Below are positions 27,392 through 35,371 of a stretch of DNA of 64,000 nucleotides, piece after piece (the first letter of the stretch is position 1; every line of letters begins with the position of its first letter). The position numbers were made by a program, and so were the translations under genes. Below the pieces are notes generated by a model. The model saw only the letters and a program-made list of their open reading frames with translations, ran no database searches and was not told the origin of the DNA. Source of the stretch: Pseudomonas xantholysinigenes (GTDB lineage: Bacteria > Pseudomonadota > Gammaproteobacteria > Pseudomonadales > Pseudomonadaceae); NCBI RefSeq assembly GCF_014268885.2, contig NZ_CP077095.1:3875001-3939000 (forward strand). Direction: 5' to 3'.

Positions 27392-27580
27392 TCAGTCAGC
27401 GCGGCAGGCGCCATTGTTGTAGGGCCCGGAATGGCGCTTCCACCCCTCACCCGGATCGGTGGCCGAGCACATGTAGCGCCCGGTCGCCAGGCTCTGCCAT
27501 TGGTACCAGGGCGCTGGCGCGGCCTGCAGCGACAGGGCGATCAACAACGCGCCCGCCACCACGAACATCGACTTGTTCAC
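27392..27580 (-). CDS. Small predicted secreted protein between flgE and flgF, function unknown
   Basis: 62 residues from a GTG at 27580, supported by a strong GAGGAGG ribosome site 8 bases upstream. A signal peptide is clear: VNKSMFVVAGALLIALSLQA, with cleavage likely after QAAPA. The mature part is only about 38 residues, with two cysteines (C38 and C59), three tryptophans and the motif CSATDPGEGWKR. Two cysteines suggest one disulfide in the periplasm or outside. It is not a known flagellar component. It sits between the flgE terminator and the flgF promoter, and I recall a hypothetical gene in the same place in P. putida. It has almost no room for its own promoter, so it may depend on read-through from flgE. 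Confidence 0.75.
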   Translation of the reverse strand: MNKSMFVVAGALLIALSLQAAPAPWYQWQSLATGRYMCSATDPGEGWKRHSGPYNNGACRAD

Positions 27581-27606
27581 GGCATCAACCTCCTCTGCCA
27601 GACGTG

Positions 27607-27630
27607 AAAAAGCCCCTGCAGGCAGGGGCT
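27607..27630 (-). terminator. flgE terminator
   Basis: On the minus strand the stem agcccctgc/gcaggggct is followed by T5. It lies 18 bases after the flgE stop and immediately before the ribosome site of the small secreted-protein gene. Confidence 0.88.
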
Positions 27631-27647
27631 CGATCACGCCACGCTCA

Positions 27648-28970
27648 TCAGGTCATCTGGATGATGGTCTGCATGATGGTGCTTTCGGTGGAAATGGTCT
27701 TGGCGTTGGCTTGGTAGTTGCTCTGCGCCTTGATCAGGTTGACCAGCTCGCCGGTCAGGTCGACGTTGGAGTCTTCCAGGGAGCTGCCGGCGATACGACC
27801 CAGGGTGCCGGTGTCCGGCTCGCCGATGATCGGTACGCCCGAAGCGTAGGACTCTTTCCAGGCAGTGCCGCCGACTGGCGTCAAGCCTTGCAAGTTGGCG
27901 AAGTTGGCAATCGCCACCTGGCCGATGACCTTGTTCTGACCGTTGGTGAAGTTGGCGAACATGTTGCCGCTCTGATCGACGGTCAGGCCGGCCAGCTCAC
28001 CAGTGGCATAGCCGTCCTGATCCTTGGCGGTAGTGGCCGAGGCCGCGTTGTATTGCGTGGTGGCCAGCATGTCCAGGGCCACGCCACCTGGGCGCATCAC
28101 CGCGCCGTTGCTTACCCAGTTGCCTGCGGCATTCTTCTCGGCTGGAATCCAGGCGTCGAGCGTGAAGGTCTTGTCGGGAGCAATGGTCAGGCCACCCGTG
28201 ACCGTACCGGAGGTCATGGCCGCGGTGTTCAGTTTGCCCGCAGTGGTGAATGGCAGGGTGTTCTTCAGCGGCGTGGCCAGGGTCGGATCGGCCGGGTTAC
28301 GACCATCGATGGTGGTGTACATGCTCCAGGTATTGGTGCCAGCTTCCTTGACGAAGTACTGGTTCATCTGGTGCTCGTTGCCCTGGCTGTCGTACACCGG
28401 GGTGTTGAACTTGTAGTTGTAGCTACCGACGGTGGCCGGGTCGAACGGCGAAACCGATGGCGCATTGTCGCTGGAGTTCAGGTTGACGGTCTCATTGATC
28501 CGACCGGTCGGCTTCGGCGCCAGGTTCGAGGTGTCGATCTTCAGGTCGGTCAGCGCGCCCGGAATGACCTTGCCGTTGTCATCCACCGGATAGCCCTGCA
28601 GGTTGGCGCCACTGGCGTTGACCACGTAGCCTTCCTTGTCGCTGTAGAAGGCGCCGGCACGGGTGTAGATGCGCGAGCCGTTGTCGTTCAGGGCGAAGAA
28701 ACCGTTGCCGTCGATGGCCATGTCCAGCGCCTGGCCGGTACCGTTGATGTTGCCCGGGTTGAACATCTGCGAGACCGCCATGGTCTTCACACCGCTGCCA
28801 ACCTGGGTCTTGCCGCCGGCAGTGCCGCGGATGGACTGCGAGTACTGGTCGCCGAATTCGGCACGGGACGATTTGAAACCGGTGGTGGCGACGTTGGCAA
28901 TGTTGTTGCCGGTAACGTTCAGAGCCTTGTTCGCCGCATAGAGACCGCTAAGGCCGATATTGAAAGACAT
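27648..28970 (-). CDS. flgE: FlgE flagellar hook protein
   Basis: 440 residues. N-terminal axial motif (MSFNIGLSGLYAANKALNVT, NNIANVATTGFKSSRAEFGD) and C-terminal (LEDSNVDLTGELVNLIKAQS) are typical. FlgE polymerises into the hook, about 120 copies, controlled in length by FliK. The middle part forms the outer domains. Last gene of flgBCDE; a terminator follows. It starts 30 bases after flgD. Confidence 0.98.
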   Translation of the reverse strand: MSFNIGLSGLYAANKALNVTGNNIANVATTGFKSSRAEFGDQYSQSIRGTAGGKTQVGSGVKTMAVSQMFNPGNINGTGQALDMAIDGNGFFALNDNGSRIYTRAGAFYSDKEGYVVNASGANLQGYPVDDNGKVIPGALTDLKIDTSNLAPKPTGRINETVNLNSSDNAPSVSPFDPATVGSYNYKFNTPVYDSQGNEHQMNQYFVKEAGTNTWSMYTTIDGRNPADPTLATPLKNTLPFTTAGKLNTAAMTSGTVTGGLTIAPDKTFTLDAWIPAEKNAAGNWVSNGAVMRPGGVALDMLATTQYNAASATTAKDQDGYATGELAGLTVDQSGNMFANFTNGQNKVIGQVAIANFANLQGLTPVGGTAWKESYASGVPIIGEPDTGTLGRIAGSSLEDSNVDLTGELVNLIKAQSNYQANAKTISTESTIMQTIIQMT

Positions 28971-29000
28971 TTACTCGCTCCTTGTGCCGTTTCTGCGGCG

Positions 29001-29699
29001 TTAAATTCCGATGGTGGTGACTTTGGAGATGCCGACTTTGCCGATACCGGCCAGGTCGAGCATCATCTCGCTGCCGTTCTGGAAGCTGACGCTGTTGACC
29101 TTGGCCGGCAGCAGCGTGGCCAGCGTCTTGGCCTTGCCATCGACCTTGGTCTCGGCACTGAAGGTGTAGGTACCCGGGTCGACCGCCTCACCCTTCTCGT
29201 TCTTGCCGTCCCAGATGAAGTCGGCGGTACCGGCCTTCTGCGCACCCAGGCCAATGGTCTTGACCACGTTGCCGTCCTTGTCCTTGATGGTGACCTTGCC
29301 CTCGGTGATGTTCGAGGGCACCACGACCTGGCCATTGAAGCTCTTGGTGGTATCGACCACCGCTTTGTCGCTTGCCACGATCACCGAGCGACCGACCAGC
29401 GAGGTGGCCTGCAGCGCCTGGGACGAGCCGATGCCGGTGAGGATGCCGTCGACCGACTCCTTCAGCGACTGGATGCCCTCGAGGCTGCTGAACTGGGCCA
29501 GCTGCGCGACGAACTCGCCGTTGTCCTGGGGATCGAGCGGGTTCTGGTTCTTCATCTGCGTCACCAGCAACTGCAGGAACGCATCCTTGCCCAGCGCGCT
29601 GCCGGCCTGGCCGGTGCTGCCGTTGTTCTTGCTGGCAGGTTTTTGCAGCGACTCCAGGTAGCCGCTGCCGACCTGGTTATCGGTATTGGTGGTAGTCAT
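29001..29699 (-). CDS. flgD: FlgD hook-cap protein
   Basis: 232 residues. The N-terminal hallmark LGKDAFLQLLVTQMKNQNP and DPQDNGEFVAQLAQFSSLEG identify FlgD. The C-terminal part has the FlgD Ig-like/tudor fold region (KDKDGNVVKTIGLGAQKAG). FlgD caps the growing hook and is discarded afterwards. It follows flgC by 13 bases. Confidence 0.98.
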   Translation of the reverse strand: MTTTNTDNQVGSGYLESLQKPASKNNGSTGQAGSALGKDAFLQLLVTQMKNQNPLDPQDNGEFVAQLAQFSSLEGIQSLKESVDGILTGIGSSQALQATSLVGRSVIVASDKAVVDTTKSFNGQVVVPSNITEGKVTIKDKDGNVVKTIGLGAQKAGTADFIWDGKNEKGEAVDPGTYTFSAETKVDGKAKTLATLLPAKVNSVSFQNGSEMMLDLAGIGKVGISKVTTIGI

Positions 29700-29712
29700 T
29701 TCGGCTCCCTGC

Positions 29713-30156
29713 TTACTGACCCAGGGTCAGCACTTTCTGCATCATGTTCTTGGCGGTGTTCATCAGCTCGGCGTTGGTCTGGAACGCGCGGCTGGCGGAG
29801 ATCATGTCGGCCATCTCCTCGACCACGTTGACGTTCGGGTAGTAGACGTAGCCGTCCTTGTTCGCCGCCGGGTGGTTCGGCTCGTAGCGCGCCTCGAGGT
29901 TGCTCTGGTCCTCGATGATGCCCTTGACCTGCACCCCCTGCCCCGCCTCGCCCTGATCCTCGAACAGCGACTGGCCGGCGCCGGCCTGGGCCTGCTGGAA
30001 GGTGGTGGCGAACACCGGGTGGCGGGCGCGGTAGGTCTGGTCGATGCTCGACGAGACGGTCTCGGCGTTGGCGATGTTCGAGGCGACGGTGTTCAGGCGC
30101 GTGTTCTGCGCGCTCATGCCGCTACCGGCGATATTGAAGACACTGGCAAGGGACAT
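29713..30156 (-). CDS. flgC: FlgC proximal rod protein
   Basis: 147 residues from ATG at 30156 (MSLASVFNIAGSGMSAQNTR). A GGAG ribosome site lies 7-8 bases upstream. A GTG two codons earlier overlaps the flgB stop and is less likely. Motif VASNIANAETVSSS and the C-terminal PNVNVVEEMADMISASRAF are typical. FlgC is a proximal rod subunit. Confidence 0.97.
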   Translation of the reverse strand: MSLASVFNIAGSGMSAQNTRLNTVASNIANAETVSSSIDQTYRARHPVFATTFQQAQAGAGQSLFEDQGEAGQGVQVKGIIEDQSNLEARYEPNHPAANKDGYVYYPNVNVVEEMADMISASRAFQTNAELMNTAKNMMQKVLTLGQ

Positions 30157-30158
30157 GG

Positions 30159-30566
30159 TCACTCTCCGCGCAGGGCCGATACCAGCCCTTTGAATTTACT
30201 GTTGAGCAAGGTGAAGCTGGCCTGGAAGCCAACGGCGTTTTCCGTGTAGTTCGATTGCTCGATCTGCGCGTCCACGGTGTTCTGGTCGATCGACGGCTGC
30301 ATCGGCGTGCGGTACTTCAACGTGTCGTCCATCATTGCCAGGCCTTCTGCCTCGATGTGACGGCTGTTGGTGCGATCCAGGGCGATACGCCCGCTCTGCT
30401 GCTTGTCGGACTCGGCGGCGAGCACTGACGAGAAGTCCATGTCGCGCGCCTTGTAGTTCGGCGTGTCGGCGTTGGCGATGTTGTTGGCCAGCACCTCGGC
30501 GCGCTGGGCGCGGAAGCCCAATGCCTTTTCGTGGATGCCAAGGGCCTTGTCGAAGCTGATGCTCAT
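30159..30566 (-). CDS. flgB: FlgB proximal rod protein
   Basis: 135 residues (MSISFDKALGIHEKALGFRA), with VLANNIANADTPNYKARDMDF, the flagella rod signature. FlgB is the rod subunit nearest the MS-ring. It is the first gene of flgBCDE and stands about 48 bases behind a perfect RpoN element. Length matches the family. Confidence 0.97.
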   Translation of the reverse strand: MSISFDKALGIHEKALGFRAQRAEVLANNIANADTPNYKARDMDFSSVLAAESDKQQSGRIALDRTNSRHIEAEGLAMMDDTLKYRTPMQPSIDQNTVDAQIEQSNYTENAVGFQASFTLLNSKFKGLVSALRGE

Positions 30567-30613
30567 GTCGGGGAACCTTCGAAGGTTGACCAGCGTTGCG
30601 TTGTCTGAGCTAT

Positions 30614-30629
30614 AGCAAGGGCTGTGCCA
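30614..30629 (-). promoter_or_regulatory. RpoN promoter of flgBCDE
   Basis: On the minus strand: TGGCACAGCCCTTGCT, an exact TGGCAC-N5-TTGCT match, about 48 bases before flgB. FleR is the expected activator. Confidence 0.92.
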
Positions 30630-30802
30630 ACCCGATCAAAGCCTTTGAACTCGGGGTTTGCATCAGCAACGATGAGCCACCGCTGCCAGAAAAGCGGCAA
30701 AGTGCTTCCGCTTTGCAGCCGCCAGGCGGCAATCGAACGGATGCCAGGGCGGCAAAACAAAATATTGACGGCGGATGTTTGAACCCGCAGCGCGCAGGCA
30801 TG

Positions 30803-30834
30803 AAAAAGGCCGGCATCTCGCGATGCCGGCCTTT
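30803..30834 (-). terminator. cheR terminator
   Basis: On the minus strand the stem aggccggcatc/gatgccggcct with a short loop is followed by T5. It ends the cheV-cheR unit about 22 bases after cheR. Confidence 0.92.
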
Positions 30835-30855
30835 CGTTGCCGCCTGCCACCCGCC

Positions 30856-31683
30856 TCACTTGGCCTGGTAGATGATCCCTGGGCTGCACTGCACCATCTG
30901 GTAGTGGTCCGGCAGGCCATTGAGCGCCTCGGAGGCGCCCAGGAACAGATAGCCACCGGGCTTGAGCGTGCCATGGATACGCATGAGGATGTCCTTCTTG
31001 ACCTGGGCCGAGAAGTAGATCAGCACGTTGCGGCAGAACACGATGTCGAACTTGCCCAGCGGCGCGTAGCTGTCGAGCAGGTTGTAGGAGCGAAACTCGA
31101 CACGGCTGCGAATCGGCGGCTTGATCGCCCAGCGCCCCGGCCCCTTGGTATCGAAGTAGCGCTGCAGACGCTCCTGGGACAGCCCGCGGGCAATGGCCAG
31201 GCTGTCGTACTCGCCGGTCTTGCAGTTGTTGAGCATGGCACCGGACAGGTCGGTGGCGACGATCTGCGCGCCCATCTTCAACTGGCCCAGGTTGGTGCGT
31301 TCGAACTCGTCGATGGCCATGGAGATGGAGTACGGCTCCTGCCCGGACGAACAGGCCGCCGACCAGATGCGCAGGCGCTGGCCGGGATTGTTCTTGATGA
31401 ACTCCGGGATCACCTTGTTCTTGAGCACCTCGAACGGGTAGGTGTCGCGAAACCACAGCGTCTCGTTGGTGGTCATGGCATCGACCACCTGCTCGCGCAA
31501 GCCACCGCGTGGCTGGGTCTGGATGCGCTGCACCAGCTCGCCCAGCGACTTGATGCCCTGCTGCTCCATCAGCTTGTTGAGACGGCTGGAGACCAGGTAC
31601 TGCTTATTCTCGCCCAGCAGGATGCCACAGGCTTTCTCCAGGAAGACCCGGAACTGTTCGAAATCCAAATTACCCGTAGACAA
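30856..31683 (-). CDS. cheR: CheR chemoreceptor methyltransferase
   Basis: 275 residues from a TTG at 31683 (LSTGNLDFEQFRVFLEK); a GAGG ribosome site lies 8 bases upstream and the family length (about 274) fits. The N-terminal helical domain is followed by the SAM-binding domain: WSAACSSGQEPYSISM, then FDIVFCRNVLIYF. CheR methylates glutamates in chemoreceptors with S-adenosylmethionine, for adaptation. It follows cheV by 53 bases. Confidence 0.97.
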   Translation of the reverse strand: MSTGNLDFEQFRVFLEKACGILLGENKQYLVSSRLNKLMEQQGIKSLGELVQRIQTQPRGGLREQVVDAMTTNETLWFRDTYPFEVLKNKVIPEFIKNNPGQRLRIWSAACSSGQEPYSISMAIDEFERTNLGQLKMGAQIVATDLSGAMLNNCKTGEYDSLAIARGLSQERLQRYFDTKGPGRWAIKPPIRSRVEFRSYNLLDSYAPLGKFDIVFCRNVLIYFSAQVKKDILMRIHGTLKPGGYLFLGASEALNGLPDHYQMVQCSPGIIYQAK

Positions 31684-31736
31684 TGCTGCCGCCTCTTTCT
31701 TATAAACCGCGTGCGCCGGGGCGAACCCCGGCCGTT

Positions 31737-32666
31737 TCAATGACTCGCCTTGATCCGATCGACCACGCGCTGGGCGAGATCGTCCGGCTTGAACTTGGCC
31801 AGGAAGTCGTCGGCGCCGACCTTCTTGACCATCGCCTGGTTGAATACCCCAGACAACGAAGTATGCAGGCAGATGTGCAGCTTTTGCATGCGTGGATCGC
31901 TGCGGATCTCCGCCGTGAGGGTATAGCCGTCCATTTCCGGCATTTCAATATCCGAGATCATCATGAGGAATTCCTCCTCCGGACGCTTGCCCTCGTCCAC
32001 CAGCTTGCGCAGGTAGTCCAAGGCCTGGCGACCGTCATTGAGCGCCACCACCTCGACGCCGACGGTCTGCAGGCACCGGCTCACCTGCTTGCGCGCCACC
32101 GATGAATCATCGACCGTCAGCACCCGCAGCATCACCGCCTTGTCCTGCACCTCGGCATCGATCACACCCTCGGACACCGACTCGGACGACGGCGCCACCT
32201 CGGCCAGCACCTTCTCCACATCGATGATCTCGACCATGCGGTTGTCGACCCGGGTGACCGCGGTCAGGTAGTGATCGCGCCCGGTACCCTTGGGTGGCGG
32301 ATGGATCTCTTCCCAGTTCATGTTGACGATGCGCTCGACCGAGTGCACCAGGAAGCCCTGGGTCTTGGTGTTGTACTCGGTGATGATCACGAAGCTGTTG
32401 CGCGTTTCTTCCTTCAGCTGCGGAAGGCCGGTGGCCATCGACAGGTCGAGGATAGGAATGGTCGCCCCGCGAATGTTGGCCACCCCGCGCACCACCGGAT
32501 GGGACTTGGGCAGCAAGGTCAGTTCCGGGCACTGCAGCACCTCCCGGACCTTGAACACATTGATGCCGTAGAGCTGGTCGCCATTGAGGCGAAACAACAG
32601 TAGCTCCAGGCGATTCTGCCCCACCAGCTGCGTGCGCTGGTTGACCGAATCCATCACTCCAGCCAT
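31737..32666 (-). CDS. cheV: CheV coupling protein (CheW domain plus receiver)
   Basis: 309 residues from ATG at 32666 (MAGVMDSVNQRTQLVGQNRL), with an AAGGAG ribosome site. A CheW-like domain (about 15-160; VREVLQCPELTLLPKSHP, VVRGVANIRGATIPILD) is followed by a receiver domain (about 180-305) with acceptor aspartate in MISDIEMPEMDG. CheV couples receptors to CheA and is thought to act as a phosphate sink. The frame is open further upstream but that part is antisense to flgA. It is divergent from flgA with only 63 bases between starts. Confidence 0.97.
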   Translation of the reverse strand: MAGVMDSVNQRTQLVGQNRLELLLFRLNGDQLYGINVFKVREVLQCPELTLLPKSHPVVRGVANIRGATIPILDLSMATGLPQLKEETRNSFVIITEYNTKTQGFLVHSVERIVNMNWEEIHPPPKGTGRDHYLTAVTRVDNRMVEIIDVEKVLAEVAPSSESVSEGVIDAEVQDKAVMLRVLTVDDSSVARKQVSRCLQTVGVEVVALNDGRQALDYLRKLVDEGKRPEEEFLMMISDIEMPEMDGYTLTAEIRSDPRMQKLHICLHTSLSGVFNQAMVKKVGADDFLAKFKPDDLAQRVVDRIKASH

Positions 32667-32701
32667 GCCGGACTCCTTCAACGATTGCCTGCGTACCAAG
32701 T

Positions 32702-32717
32702 CGGCACGGGCTTTGCT
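32702..32717 (+). promoter_or_regulatory. Candidate RpoN promoter of flgA
   Basis: CGGCACGGGCTTTGCT fits GGCACG-N4-TTGCT with GG and GC ten bases apart. flgA is FleQ/RpoN dependent in P. aeruginosa, which supports it. The usual start point would be at about 32728, just two bases before the flgA ATG. Confidence 0.65.
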
Positions 32718-32729
32718 TTTTTGAGCGCC

Positions 32730-33479
32730 ATGTACACGAAAACGACATTTTTCCGACGACTGACGCGCCTGCTGACCGGCTCCCTGGCCGCGTTGTGCCT
32801 GATGGTACCCGGCATCAAGACGCTGGCGGACACTTTTACCTTGCCTGAACAGCTTATCGGTGTCACTCAAGGGTTTCTTGAATTCACCGTGGAGGATTAT
32901 CTGGCGACCACCCAGACCCAGGGCCGCTACGAGATCGAAGTGAACAAGCTCGACCCGCGCCTGCGCATGCCACTGTGCAGCCAGCCGCTGGACGCCTCGC
33001 TGGAAAGCCCTACCCCTCTGGGACGAGTTACGGTGCGGGTGCGCTGCGACAGCACGGCGCCGTGGACGGTGTTCGTCCCCGCCCAGGTGCGCCTGCTGCG
33101 CGACGTGGTGGTCATGACCCGTCCGCTCAAACGTGACAGCGTGGTCAGCGAGGGCGACGTGGCCCTGCGCCAGCGCGATGTCGGCACCCTCGGCCAGAGC
33201 TACCTGACCCAGCTGGACCAGGCCGTGGGCCTCAAGCTGCTGCGCCCGACGGTACTCGACCAGGTTCTCACCCAGCAGCACCTGGAGCAGGCCGAAGTGG
33301 TGCGCAAGGGCGACCATGTGGTGATCATCGCCCGCAGCGGCAGCCTGAGCGTGCGCATGCCGGGAGAGGCGCTGGACAAGGGCGGCCTGCAAACACAGAT
33401 CCGCGTGCGCAACCTCAATTCCAAGCGCGTGGTCAAGGCCAGGGTGACCGGGCCCGGCCAGGTCGAGGTGGCCATGTAG
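32730..33479 (+). CDS. flgA: FlgA P-ring assembly chaperone
   Basis: 249 residues from ATG at 32730 (MYTKTTFFRRLTRLLTGSLA). A signal peptide is visible, with cleavage likely after KTLA. The C-terminal SAF-type domain covers about 120-249 (RPLKRDSVVSEGDVALRQRD, ending with RVTGPGQVEVAM). FlgA is the periplasmic chaperone of FlgI. There is no good ribosome site before the ATG; the predicted promoter leaves almost no leader. Divergent from cheV, upstream of flgM. Confidence 0.95.
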   Translation: MYTKTTFFRRLTRLLTGSLAALCLMVPGIKTLADTFTLPEQLIGVTQGFLEFTVEDYLATTQTQGRYEIEVNKLDPRLRMPLCSQPLDASLESPTPLGRVTVRVRCDSTAPWTVFVPAQVRLLRDVVVMTRPLKRDSVVSEGDVALRQRDVGTLGQSYLTQLDQAVGLKLLRPTVLDQVLTQQHLEQAEVVRKGDHVVIIARSGSLSVRMPGEALDKGGLQTQIRVRNLNSKRVVKARVTGPGQVEVAM

Positions 33480-33590
33480 CCCAGGTGACGAAACGACGAC
33501 GGAAAGCTGGCGGTGCGCAAGCGGGCGCCCTAAACTGTGTCGGGAATCGGGTGACGCAGGCTGGCTTTGAGGCAGTGTCGCTTTCCTGCC

Positions 33591-33617
33591 TAAAGTTTCT
33601 TTCGGGTTGGCCGAAAA
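33591..33617 (+). promoter_or_regulatory. FliA (sigma-28) promoter of flgM
   Basis: TAAAGTTT, 11 bases, then GCCGAAAA: the -35 half is exact and the -10 half differs at one base from GCCGATAA. It lies about 35 bases before flgM. It lets FliA drive its own inhibitor, as known in other bacteria. Confidence 0.88.
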
Positions 33618-33652
33618 CCAGGCATGCGTCCTAATACCCAGGGGTTCTGATC

Positions 33653-33967
33653 ATGGTCATCGACTTCAGTCGTTTGAATAATTCTCCGTCCATCACGGGC
33701 GGCGTTCGCGGCAATGCCGCGCCAGGCACCACCGAGAAGACCGGTGAAGCCAGCGAGGCGCCAAAACACGCCAGCGCCAGCGGAGAAGCGGTACATCTGA
33801 GCCCAGAGGCCCAGCAATTGCAGAAGATCAGCGACAAGCTGCGCGACCAGCCGACCGTCAACAGCGCCCGCGTGGCCGAGTTGAAGCAGGCCATCGCCGA
33901 CGGCAGCTACAAGGTCGATGCCGACCGGGTCGCCAGCAAACTGCTTGATTTCGAAGCCCAGCGCTGA
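33653..33967 (+). CDS. flgM: FlgM anti-sigma-28 factor
   Basis: 104 residues. The N-terminus ([17 protein letters not shown]) and the C-terminal FliA-binding helices ([33 protein letters not shown]) are typical. FlgM binds FliA in the cytoplasm and is exported through the finished hook, releasing FliA for fliC and other late genes. In P. aeruginosa HsbA also binds FlgM. It precedes flgN by 47 bases. Confidence 0.97.
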   Translation: MVIDFSRLNNSPSITGGVRGNAAPGTTEKTGEASEAPKHASASGEAVHLSPEAQQLQKISDKLRDQPTVNSARVAELKQAIADGSYKVDADRVASKLLDFEAQR

Positions 33968-34014
33968 CCTTCAGGCGCGCTGACTTCCAGGACGCAACAC
34001 GCCAAGAGTTAGCC

Positions 34015-34482
34015 ATGCACGACATCACTCTGCTGCAACTGATCGAAAACGACATCGCGCCCACGCAGGAACTGCTCGAACTTCTGCAAAACGAAGCGAT
34101 AGCCCTGCATGGCCGCGACATGGCCGTACTGGAGCAGATCCTGGCCCGCAAACAGTCGTTGATCATCTTGCTCGAGCAGCAGGGTCGGCGCCGCAGCCAA
34201 CTGCTCGCCAGCCTCGGCCTCAGCGCCGATCGTGCCGGCGCAGAAGCCCTGGCCGCCCAGTCGAGCAATGGCCAGGCCATCCTCGCCCGGCTCGCCGAGC
34301 TGAGCAACCTGATGGACGCCTGCCAACAGGTGAACGCCACCAACGGCCAGATCATCCAGGTGCAGCAGCACGTCACCGCCAACCAGGTGCGAATCCTCCA
34401 GGGTGGCGACTCTCCGTCGCTCTACGACGCCCGCGGCGGCACCTCGCCGATGGCCAAGCCGCGCGCGATCAGCCAAGTGTGA
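34015..34482 (+). CDS. flgN: FlgN export chaperone for FlgK and FlgL
   Basis: 155 residues, mostly helical (LLQLIENDIAPTQELLELLQ, LEQILARKQSLIILLEQQG). FlgN proteins bind the C-terminal helices of FlgK and FlgL before export. Position after flgM and size support the call. The C-terminal 25 residues are polar and probably unstructured. flgZ follows 80 bases on. Confidence 0.95.
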   Translation: MHDITLLQLIENDIAPTQELLELLQNEAIALHGRDMAVLEQILARKQSLIILLEQQGRRRSQLLASLGLSADRAGAEALAAQSSNGQAILARLAELSNLMDACQQVNATNGQIIQVQQHVTANQVRILQGGDSPSLYDARGGTSPMAKPRAISQV

Positions 34483-34506
34483 TTAGTGGTATCAAGGCAC
34501 GGAACA

Positions 34507-34522
34507 TACTGGCAAAATGCCG
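34507..34522 (+). promoter_or_regulatory. AmrZ-like motif before flgZ
   Basis: TACTGGCAAAATGCCG closely resembles the AmrZ-binding sequence type described at algD (core TGGCAAAACGCC). It lies about 40 bases before the flgZ start. The same core, TACTGGCAAAA-N-GCC, also stands before amrZ itself in this window. Confidence 0.5.
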
Positions 34523-34562
34523 TTAATTGCGTGTGTCGTTTTTGCCTGGAGATTGAAAACCC

Positions 34563-35306
34563 GTGTTCAATGAATCCGATGCTCCCCAGCCACCGAAGGT
34601 GCTGACCACTCCTTTGGAGATTACGGCCAACCTGCGCCAGCTGCTGGAGAGCCACGATCCGCTGATCATCAGCTTCCATGAGCGCAGCCAGCGCTTCCAG
34701 AGCTATGTGGTGCATGTCGACCGCGAGGCGGGGGTACTGGCACTGGACGAGATGATCCCGCGCGACGGCGAAAAGTACATCGAGAACGGCGAGGCCTTCC
34801 GCATCGAAGGTTTCCACGATGGCGTGCGCATCGCCTGGGAAAGCGACATCCCGCTGACCATCACCGAGATCGATGGCCATCGCTGCTACCGCGGCCCTCT
34901 GCCGACGGAAATCACCTACCACCAGCGCCGCAACGCCTTCCGCGCCGCGCTGAAGTTGTCGCAACTGGTCGACATCGTCCTCGACGGCACCCACCTCAAG
35001 GGCAATGGCGGGCTGCGCGGCAAGCTGCTGGACATTTCCGCCACCGGCTGCAAGCTGCGCTTCGAAGGCAATGTCGAAGAGCGCCTGCAACTGGGCCAGG
35101 TCTACGAGCGCTTCAAGGCCGGCAATCCCCTGGGCTTGACCGACACCCTGGTCGAACTGCGCCACCTGCACTACGAAGAACGCATCAACACCACCTTCGC
35201 CGGTGTGCGCTTCCACAACCTCAATGGCCAGGCCCAGCGCAAGATCGAAAGCTTCGTCTACCAGCTACAGCGAGAAGCGCGGCGCTTCGATAAAGACGAC
35301 TACTAA
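34563..35306 (+). CDS. flgZ: FlgZ (YcgR-type) c-di-GMP-binding flagellar brake
   Basis: 247 residues from GTG at 34563. The N-terminal YcgR domain (about 15-110) is followed by a PilZ domain (about 118-235) with both c-di-GMP motifs intact: RxxxR at R123-R127 (in YHQRRNAFR) and DxSxxG at 157-162 (DISATG). With c-di-GMP bound, these proteins act on the motor and slow swimming. It is the last gene of flgA-flgM-flgN-flgZ and a terminator follows. The GTG has only a distant GGAG, so the exact start is moderately sure. Confidence 0.95.
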   Translation: MFNESDAPQPPKVLTTPLEITANLRQLLESHDPLIISFHERSQRFQSYVVHVDREAGVLALDEMIPRDGEKYIENGEAFRIEGFHDGVRIAWESDIPLTITEIDGHRCYRGPLPTEITYHQRRNAFRAALKLSQLVDIVLDGTHLKGNGGLRGKLLDISATGCKLRFEGNVEERLQLGQVYERFKAGNPLGLTDTLVELRHLHYEERINTTFAGVRFHNLNGQAQRKIESFVYQLQREARRFDKDDY

Positions 35307-35307
35307 G

Positions 35308-35334
35308 AAAAACGCCACCTTCGGGTGGCGTTTT
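35308..35334 (+). terminator. flgZ terminator, probably shared with the convergent transporter gene
   Basis: The stem aacgccacc/ggtggcgtt with a cttc-type loop is flanked by A and T runs, directly after the flgZ stop. It could also stop transcription from the opposite strand. Confidence 0.9.
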
Positions 35335-35371
35335 CGTTCCGGCACGATAGTCGTGGGCGTCAGGAATGCAC

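Noticed and set aside
32667..33392. N-terminal extension of cheV by more than 200 residues
   Set aside because: It is antisense to flgA; the ATG at 32666 has a strong ribosome site.
34519..34526. GCCGTTAA before flgZ as a FliA -10 element
   Set aside because: No -35 element at the required 11-base spacing; the nearest TCAAGGCA is 19 bases away.
1..35334. Flagellar region as a recently acquired island
   Set aside because: No integrase, insertion sequence, tRNA-flanked repeat or abrupt base change; the order is that of other pseudomonads.
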